Part shown: positions 1 through 4,076 of the stretch, one piece after another | Layout of the letters: every line of letters starts with the position of its first letter | How positions within the stretch are numbered: position 1 is the first letter of the stretch | Source of the DNA: Chloroflexi bacterium RIFCSPLOWO2_02_FULL_71_16 | Lineage (GTDB): Bacteria > Chloroflexota > Limnocylindria > P2-11E | Reading direction: 5' to 3' | Length of the DNA: 7,345 nt | Assembly (NCBI GenBank): GCA_001795345.1 | Contig: MGON01000023.1 | Coordinates: 11,023-18,367 of the forward strand | Notes under the pieces: generated by a model | What the model was told of the DNA's origin: nothing | The model's input: only the letters and a program-made list of their open reading frames with translations | The model's database searches: none | Made by a program: the position numbers and the translations under genes

Positions 1-602
1 CCTTCGACGTGGTCAAGGGCGAACTGGGCGAGGCAAAGTGGATCCTCCGCGTCGAGCTTCCGGGCACGCGCACGACATTCGACGGCTACCGCATGGTCGG
101 CGACGGCACCGGTATGCAGAGCGTCGAGCGAACTCCCATCCGCTGGATCCGGCTCCTGCAGCAGGGTCCGGCCGCGATCGGCGTGGCCTACGAGCTTGGC
201 CTTGACGACGCGCGGCCGTGGCGCGTCTCGATGGAGCCTGTTACGCCCGGCACGATGCGCCTCATCATCGACATCGGCGGCCACCCGCAGGCCGTTTCAG
301 ACAGCATCGCGGTGTACGGGCCGAAGCCAGGCGACGATGCGGCACGGACGTTCACGATCACGGGGACGGCTCGCGCGTTCGAGGCGCACGTCGCCTGGCG
401 CCTCAAGGACTCGCGGGACCGCGAGGTCGCGAACGGCTTCGTTGTCGCCAGCCTAGGGACGAGCCCGGTCTGGGGCACGTTCACCACGGAGGTCAAGGTC
501 CCGGACGGCGTGAGCGGCCTCGTGACGCTCGAGGTCTTCTGGCCGAGCCCCCGCGATGGCGCGGACGTCGGGACGGTGGCCATCCCGCTGCGCGTGCGCT
601 AG
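1..602 (+). CDS. Gmad2-domain protein, probably exported (5' end outside window)
   Basis: The reading frame is open from the first base and ends at TAG 600-602, giving about 199 visible residues. The GTG at 9 has no Shine-Dalgarno sequence, so the true start lies upstream. The last ~97 residues fit the Gmad2 immunoglobulin-like domain seen in spore-germination and other secreted Gram-positive proteins. They show a beta-rich pattern with TITGTARAFEAHVAWRLKD (about residues 117-135), then WGTF, then LEVFWPSPRDGADVG and a closing IPLRV. Before it, a segment with YELGLDDARPWRV and MRLIIDIGG (about residues 63-92) resembles the end of an AMIN-like domain, a call made from pattern only. The gene stands alone on the plus strand and converges on nusB. 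A cell-surface or envelope role is inferred. The signal peptide and N-terminal domain cannot be seen. The Gmad2 call is fairly secure; the cellular function is unknown. Confidence 0.75.
   Translation, partial: FDVVKGELGEAKWILRVELPGTRTTFDGYRMVGDGTGMQSVERTPIRWIRLLQQGPAAIGVAYELGLDDARPWRVSMEPVTPGTMRLIIDIGGHPQAVSDSIAVYGPKPGDDAARTFTITGTARAFEAHVAWRLKDSRDREVANGFVVASLGTSPVWGTFTTEVKVPDGVSGLVTLEVFWPSPRDGADVGTVAIPLRVR
599..602. other. Shared CTAG: overlapping stop codons of two convergent genes
   Basis: The palindrome CTAG serves as TAG stop for the plus-strand Gmad2 gene (600-602) and for the minus-strand nusB (601-599). The two coding regions therefore overlap tail to tail by 4 bp, with no intergenic space. 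I see no GC-rich hairpin followed by a T-run on either strand nearby, so transcription from each side must run into the opposite gene or end in a Rho-dependent way. Confidence 0.9.
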
Positions 603-1093
603 GCCCTCTCCGAAGGACCGGCGTCGGCGGCGTCCACTGGATCGCCGCGGCCCCCGACCGCCGTGGCGAGCACGCCGTTGACGAACTTCGCCGAGGCCTC
701 CGAGCCGAAGAGCTTCGCGAGCTCGACGGCCTCGTCGATGATCACGCTCGCGGGCGCGTCGCCGCTGTAGCGGAGCTCGTAGAGCGCGATGCGCAGGACA
801 TTGCGGTCGATGCGCGGCATCTGGTCGATCGGGAACTCGGGCGCGAGGGCCCCGATCTCCTCGTCGAGGTCGCGGCGGTGCTCCAGGACGCCCTGGACGA
901 TGTCCCAGGCGAAGGTGCCGGCCTCCTCGTTGAGGCCCGCCCGGAACACCCCCCGCTCCCAGGTGGCCTTGGGGTCGTTGCGGCTCAGGTCGATCTCGAA
1001 CAGCGTCTGGAGCGCGAGCTTTCGCGCCGGATGCCGGCCGCCGCGCGGCTCGCGGTGCCACGGAGGGCGCGGCGCGCCCGGGCGGTCGGTCAC
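599..1093 (-). CDS. nusB: Transcription antitermination factor NusB
   Basis: This 164-residue all-helical protein binds boxA of rRNA leaders with NusE (S10) and helps keep RNA polymerase processive on rRNA operons. Family signatures are clear: ARKLALQTLFEID (about residues 23-35), MPRIDRNVLRIALYEL (92-107) and a C-terminal block IIDEAVELAKLFG followed by KFVNGVL (118-142). The length is slightly above the usual 130-150 because of an Arg/Pro-rich N-terminal tail of ~20 residues and a short C-terminal tail. The start chosen is GTG 1093-1091, which overlaps the plsX stop as GTGA. An AGGAG (1103-1099) lies 5 nt upstream, inside plsX. This geometry implies translational coupling to plsX. nusB is the last gene of the minus-strand run. 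Placement directly behind plsX is not the textbook neighbourhood (ribH or folD partners are more usual). Confidence 0.95.
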   Translation of the reverse strand: MTDRPGAPRPPWHREPRGGRHPARKLALQTLFEIDLSRNDPKATWERGVFRAGLNEEAGTFAWDIVQGVLEHRRDLDEEIGALAPEFPIDQMPRIDRNVLRIALYELRYSGDAPASVIIDEAVELAKLFGSEASAKFVNGVLATAVGGRGDPVDAADAGPSERA

Positions 1094-2070
1094 GCGCTCT
1101 CCTGCGCCGCGCCCGCGCCGATGACGCCGATGAGGTCGGAGGCGATGGCGCGCTCGGCGACGTCGATGGCCAGCTTCAGCATCCGGGCCTTCGCGCGCCC
1201 GTGCGTCACCACGGAGACGCCCGCGACCCCGAGGAGCGGCGCCGACACGTAGGGCTCGTAGTCCATCTGCGCGCGGAAGCGGCGGATCCCCGGAAGCGCG
1301 ACGATCCCGGCGACCTTGCCGAGCGCGCCGCCGAAGATGTCCCGACGGATCCCCTCCGTCAGCACGTCGAGGGTCCCTTCCATGGCCTTGGCCACAGTGT
1401 TGCCGGTGAAGCCGTCGGTCACCACGATGTCGGTGATCCCGCGGAGGATGTCCCGCCCCTCGACGTTGCCGTAGAAGTTGACATCGCTCGCGGCCGAGAG
1501 CAGCGCGAATGCCTCGAGCTGCAGGCGGCCGCCCTTCTCGGGCTCCTCGCCCACGTTCAGCAGGCCGACGCTGGGGCGCTCGACGCCGTGCACCCGCTCC
1601 ATGAACCGCGAGGCCATCCGCGCGTACTGGAGGATGTTCTGCGCGCTCGCGTCCATCGTCGCGCCCGCGTCGAGCAGGCACGCCGGGCGGCGCTTCGTCG
1701 TCGGCAGCATCCCGCAGAGGGCCGGGCGGTCGATGCCGCGGATCCGCCCCAGGACGAGCAGCGCCGCCGCCATGGTCGCGCCGGTGTTCCCGGCGGAGAC
1801 GACGCCGTCGGCGAGGCCGTCCTTCACGAGCTGCGTCGCGACGCCGATCGAGGTGTCGCCGCGGCGCCGGAGCGCCGAGGACGGATGCTCCCCCATGCCG
1901 ACGACCTCGCGCGCGGCCACGACCGAGATGCCGTCCGCGGCGGTCAGCTCCTCGGCTCGTCCGACAAGGATCAGCTCGGCCTGACCGCCGGAGGCCCGGT
2001 ACAGCAAGGCGCCCCGGACGATCTCGTCCGGGGCGTGGTCGCCGCCCATCGCGTCGATCGCGATGCGCAT
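1090..2070 (-). CDS. plsX: Phosphate acyltransferase PlsX
   Basis: PlsX converts acyl-ACP plus phosphate to acyl-phosphate, the acyl donor for PlsY in phosphatidic acid synthesis. It is a peripheral membrane enzyme. The 326-residue length is normal. Signatures include the N-terminal IAIDAMGGDHAP (3-14), GDTSIGVATQLVKDG (71-85), the SAGNTGA loop (92-98), DAGATMDASAQNILQYA (134-150), NVGEE (172-176), NFYGNVEGRDI (198-208) and VVTDGFTGNTVAKAMEG (216-232). The tail motif reads YVSAPLLGVAGV where YGGA or YNGA is more common. The start ATG 2070-2068 lies 10 bp after the rpmF stop. There is no recognisable Shine-Dalgarno in that gap, so translation probably depends on ribosomes leaving rpmF. rpmF-plsX adjacency is widely conserved in bacteria. 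The gene ends in a GTGA overlap with nusB. Confidence 0.97.
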   Translation of the reverse strand: MRIAIDAMGGDHAPDEIVRGALLYRASGGQAELILVGRAEELTAADGISVVAAREVVGMGEHPSSALRRRGDTSIGVATQLVKDGLADGVVSAGNTGATMAAALLVLGRIRGIDRPALCGMLPTTKRRPACLLDAGATMDASAQNILQYARMASRFMERVHGVERPSVGLLNVGEEPEKGGRLQLEAFALLSAASDVNFYGNVEGRDILRGITDIVVTDGFTGNTVAKAMEGTLDVLTEGIRRDIFGGALGKVAGIVALPGIRRFRAQMDYEPYVSAPLLGVAGVSVVTHGRAKARMLKLAIDVAERAIASDLIGVIGAGAAQESA

Positions 2071-2081
2071 CAGCGGGATGC
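2067..2081 (-). promoter_or_regulatory. Hairpin over the plsX start codon
   Basis: On the minus strand GCATC-CCGCT-GATGC forms a 5-bp stem with a 5-nt loop. Its 3' arm contains the plsX ATG, and its 5' arm begins at the last base of the rpmF stop. A second perfect palindrome, GATGCGCATC (2062-2071), also includes the start codon. With no clear ribosome-binding site in the 10-bp gap, the arrangement suits coupled translation from rpmF. The structure is seen in the sequence; its function is inferred. Confidence 0.4.
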
Positions 2082-2284
2082 TAGGCGGTGCCCGCCGACC
2101 TCTTGGCCTTGATCCTGATGACCTGGCGGCCCCGGTAGGTGCCGCAGCGCGGGCAGGCCTCGTGCGGCCGCTTCAGCGCACGGCACTGCGGGCACGGAGC
2201 GAGCCCTACCGCGGACAGCGCGAGGTGGCTACGCCGCTTGCCCTGGTTGGCATGGGAATGCTTCTTCTTGGGATGAGCGGCCAC
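2081..2284 (-). CDS. rpmF: 50S ribosomal protein L32, four-cysteine zinc form
   Basis: This 67-residue basic protein of the large ribosomal subunit has the typical L32 plan. A Lys-rich N-terminus (AAHPKKKHSHANQGKRRSH) is followed by a zinc ribbon CPQC (31-34) and CPRC (44-47), then a short basic tail. All four Cys are present, so this is the zinc-binding form. The start is GTG 2284-2282, preceded by GAGGAG at 2295-2290 with 5 nt spacing. An ATG two bases upstream (2286-2284) overlaps it in another frame and would give an unrelated peptide, so the GTG is the correct start. The gene follows yceD after 84 bp and precedes plsX by 10 bp, the classical yceD-rpmF-plsX order. Confidence 0.96.
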   Translation of the reverse strand: MAAHPKKKHSHANQGKRRSHLALSAVGLAPCPQCRALKRPHEACPRCGTYRGRQVIRIKAKRSAGTA

Positions 2285-2368
2285 ATGGACTCCTCTTTAG
2301 GCGCTCAACGCGCACTCCTGGACAGCGAGTAGGGACTTCGCGCTTCCTACCTCGCGCTTCCTAGTGTC
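2285..2368 (-). promoter_or_regulatory. rpmF leader region between yceD and rpmF
   Basis: This is one of only two longer gaps in the minus-strand run. It holds, in transcription order, a tandem duplicated 12-mer (2363-2338), then GCGC-GTTGA-GCGC (2313-2301), a small possible hairpin, and the rpmF ribosome-binding site GAGGAG (2295-2290). I find no convincing -35/-10 pair and no terminator. It may be a simple spacer, a promoter of unfamiliar type or a leader controlling L32 synthesis. The elements are seen directly; any regulatory role is inferred. Confidence 0.4.
2338..2363. repeat. Two-copy tandem repeat of tcgcgcttccta, 14-bp period
   Basis: The 12-mer TCGCGCTTCCTA occurs at 2338-2349 and again at 2352-2363, identical, with a 2-bp spacer. 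On the transcribed (minus) strand each copy reads TAGGAAGCGCGA. It lies just downstream of the yceD stop codon, within the rpmF leader. Two copies could arise by slippage or form a paired protein-binding site; the sequence alone cannot separate these. Confidence 0.8.
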
Positions 2369-2938
2369 TCATGTCCGGTCGCCCGGCGGGGCCTCATCCT
2401 CGGCAAGTGCGGCGCGCAGCTCGCGCAGCTTCGACCAGCGCTCGTCGGTGCGCTCCTCGTGGGTGTGGGGGCGCTCGTTCAGGTCGGCCCCGCAGACGGG
2501 ACAGAGGCCCCGGCAGTCGGGCCGGCAGAGCGCCGCGACCGGCGTCGCCAGGATCACCTCTTCACGGATGAGCTGCGTCAGGTCGATCATGAAGTCGGAC
2601 CCGATCGTCTTCGCGTCGCCTGGGGCCTCGTCCATGGCCGCCCCGGACTCGACGTGGATGGTCGCGTAGTACTGCTCCGCGAACCGCGCCCGCACCGGGA
2701 TGGAGATGGGGCGGAGGCAGCGCGCACACTCGGCGGACAGATCGGCGCGCGCGGTGCCCTCGAGCAGGGCGCCGGGGTCGGTGTGCGTCACGTGCACCTC
2801 GGCCTCGAAGGCGGTGATCTCCGCGTCGAGGAGATCGGCGTTCTCGCCCCGCGGGTCGATGGGCGGGCCCTCCGCGAGGACGTGCTCCACGCGATGACCG
2901 ACGGGCTGCTTGAGCAGCGGCGCGACGCTGATCTTCAC
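2369..2938 (-). CDS. yceD: YceD/DUF177 family protein, rpmF partner
   Basis: The gene encodes 189 residues of the DUF177 family, whose genes lie next to rpmF in most bacteria; plant and E. coli members have been linked to 23S rRNA accumulation. Two cysteine groups mark the family: CARC (71-74), in an ECARCLRPI context followed by an EQYY strand, and LCRPDCRGLCPVCGADLN (137-154) with Cys at 138, 142, 146 and 149, probably metal-binding. The central IDLTQLIREEVILATPV (118-134) is also typical. The start GTG 2938-2936 is preceded by GGAGG (2953-2949) at 10 nt spacing, and only 5 bp separate it from the stop of the upstream coiled-coil gene. The C-terminus is acidic and Arg-rich (EERTDERWSKLRELR). 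The family call is firm; the molecular role in this organism is inferred from location. Confidence 0.93.
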   Translation of the reverse strand: MKISVAPLLKQPVGHRVEHVLAEGPPIDPRGENADLLDAEITAFEAEVHVTHTDPGALLEGTARADLSAECARCLRPISIPVRARFAEQYYATIHVESGAAMDEAPGDAKTIGSDFMIDLTQLIREEVILATPVAALCRPDCRGLCPVCGADLNERPHTHEERTDERWSKLRELRAALAEDEAPPGDRT

Positions 2939-2953
2939 GAGGCCTAGGCCTCC
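2939..2953 (-). promoter_or_regulatory. Palindrome covering the stop codon upstream of yceD and its ribosome-binding site
   Basis: GAGGCCTAGGCCTC (2939-2952) is a perfect 14-bp inverted repeat filling the junction. In the minus-strand transcript the TAG stop of the coiled-coil gene falls at the centre. The yceD Shine-Dalgarno GGAGG (2953-2949) lies in and next to the 5' arm, and the 3' arm directly abuts the yceD GTG. A folded stem of about 5 bp with a CUAG loop would hide the ribosome-binding site until a terminating ribosome opens it. The palindrome is seen; the coupling function is inferred. Confidence 0.5.
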
Positions 2954-3408
2954 GCGGCCGTGCCTCTGCGCTCCTCGAGGACCTCGAGGCTCTTCTTGAC
3001 GATCGACAGCGTCTTGTCCAGGTCGCCCTCGAGGCGCAGGAGCACGTCGGCCGCGTAGCGATCGGCTCCCCTCATCGTCTCCTCCGCGCGCTGCTCGGCG
3101 CGTCCGGTGATGTCGTCGGCGCGCAGCTCCGCTTCCCTCAGGATCGCCTGATCCTGCAGGAGGAGGGCCGCCTGCTCCTGGGCGGCCGCGATGATGCGCT
3201 CCGCCTCTTCGCGCGCGAGCGCGATGACGCGGTCGCTCTCCTGATTGATCCGCCGGGCCTGGCGGACCTCCTCGGGGATGGCGACGCGCAGCTGGTCGAT
3301 CAGGTCGAGGAGCGCCGCCTGCTCGAGCACGACCTGGTCCGTCATGGGGAACTTGCGCGCGCCGACGACGAGTGTCTCGAGCCGCTCGACCAGGAACTGG
3401 ATGTCCAC
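2944..3408 (-). CDS. SepIVA/DivIVA-like coiled-coil protein
   Basis: This predicted 154-residue protein is mostly helical. An N-terminal block VDIQFLVERLETLVVGARKF, then PMTD, then LLDLIDQLRVAIPEEVRQAR (about 33-52), is followed by a long charged coiled coil (about 50-145) rich in Ala, Glu, Arg and Gln. The opening pattern, including two helices flanking a PMT turn and the IPEE motif, matches the mycobacterial DivIVA-type protein SepIVA. SepIVA is needed for division and sits at the same place next to yceD-rpmF. Chloroflexota relatives also occur here and may be labelled ATPase or hypothetical. I chose GTG 3408-3406 because GAGGAG (3423-3418) lies 9 nt upstream and family homology begins there. 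The longer frame to 3477 adds Arg-rich residues with no support. There is no membrane segment. A role in division or envelope scaffolding is inferred from family and context. Confidence 0.72.
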   Translation of the reverse strand: MDIQFLVERLETLVVGARKFPMTDQVVLEQAALLDLIDQLRVAIPEEVRQARRINQESDRVIALAREEAERIIAAAQEQAALLLQDQAILREAELRADDITGRAEQRAEETMRGADRYAADVLLRLEGDLDKTLSIVKKSLEVLEERRGTAAEA

Positions 3409-3492
3409 TATCCCTCGCTCCTCATTAGGCCGGCGGTAGCGTACGACACGCGGCTGCTCGCCGCGGCTGTACACCACGGCAGACGCTTCGCG
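3409..3492 (-). promoter_or_regulatory. Intergenic gap between rsmD and the SepIVA-like gene
   Basis: This 84-bp gap begins with GACGC-GAA-GCGTC (3494-3482), a 5-bp stem with a GAA triloop that overlaps the rsmD stop codon. It continues with a repeated CAGCCGCG and ends with the ribosome-binding site GAGGAG (3423-3418). It is where coaD often sits in other genomes; no coding sequence for it is present. A promoter for the downstream genes could lie here, but I see no clear -35/-10 pair. The hairpin lacks a following T-run, so it is not a standard intrinsic terminator. Confidence 0.4.
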
Positions 3493-4047
3493 TCAGCCGA
3501 TGTTGTAGCCCAGGAAGATCAGCGCCTCTTCCCCGATCACCTTCGTGCGCTGGAGCGTCGCGGTCGGCGGGAGCGCCGCCGGATGCTTGCGCAGGATGCG
3601 CGCCACGACCAGGCCGTCGGCTGTGAGCGCGCCCGCGAGGCCCGGGTGAGCCAGCGTCGCGGAGAGCACGTCGACGTCGGCGAACGGCGGGTCGCAGAAC
3701 GCGAGGTCGTAAGGTCCACCCCGGTCGGCGCGTCCGAGGAAGGCGATGACGTCCGCGGCGACGACGTTCGCGCGCGCCGCGAGACCCGTCGCTTCGAGGT
3801 TCTCGCGAAGTGCCGCCAGCGCCCGCCGGTCCCGCTCGACGAACGTCGCCCGCGCCGCTCCCCGCGAGAGCGCCTCGATGCCGATGCTTCCGGCGCCCGC
3901 GAAGAGATCGAGGACGGCCGCCCCCTCGAGGAGCGGCTCGACGATGCCGAACAGGCTCATGCGTATGCGTTCGGTCGCGGCGCGCGTGACGCTGGCCGGC
4001 GCGGAGACGAGACGGCGGCCCTTCGCCTCGCCCGCGACGACCCGCAT
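3493..4047 (-). CDS. rsmD: 16S rRNA (guanine966-N2)-methyltransferase RsmD
   Basis: RsmD methylates G966 of 16S rRNA from S-adenosylmethionine during small-subunit assembly. The 184-residue length is typical. The protein opens with MRVVAGEAKGRRL, the standard family start. The TRAATERIRMSLF segment (21-33) takes the place of the usual RPT-x-R-V-R-E-x-L-F. Motif I, LDLFAGAGSIGIEALSRGA (46-64), forms the cofactor pocket, VERD (70-73) is the acidic ribose-binding residue region, and CDPPF (118-122) is the catalytic DPPF loop. The ATG at 4047-4045 was chosen because family homology begins exactly there. A GTG at 4080-4078 would overlap the recG stop as GTGA and add 11 residues; it is a real alternative. 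The gene belongs to the recG-rsmD run and is followed by an 84-bp gap rather than coaD. Confidence 0.93.
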   Translation of the reverse strand: MRVVAGEAKGRRLVSAPASVTRAATERIRMSLFGIVEPLLEGAAVLDLFAGAGSIGIEALSRGAARATFVERDRRALAALRENLEATGLAARANVVAADVIAFLGRADRGGPYDLAFCDPPFADVDVLSATLAHPGLAGALTADGLVVARILRKHPAALPPTATLQRTKVIGEEALIFLGYNIG

Positions 4048-4076
4048 CGAGGCCGGGCCCGACCTGCGCGCCGCGG

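Noticed and set aside
599..1681. Extended 360-codon version of nusB reaching into plsX
   Set aside because: The added N-terminal part is out-of-frame plsX sequence. NusB homology begins after the GTG at 1093, which has a good ribosome-binding site.
218..2112. Plus-strand open frames across nusB and plsX (for example 218-1252 and 1201-2112)
   Set aside because: They oppose genes with clear family signatures, have low-complexity Arg/Ala/His/Asp-rich translations and lack ribosome-binding sites.
3409..3477. Upstream extension of the SepIVA-like gene to a GTG at 3477
   Set aside because: The extra 23 residues have no family similarity, and the start at 3408 has a proper GAGGAG. The extension would encode the ribosome-binding site itself.
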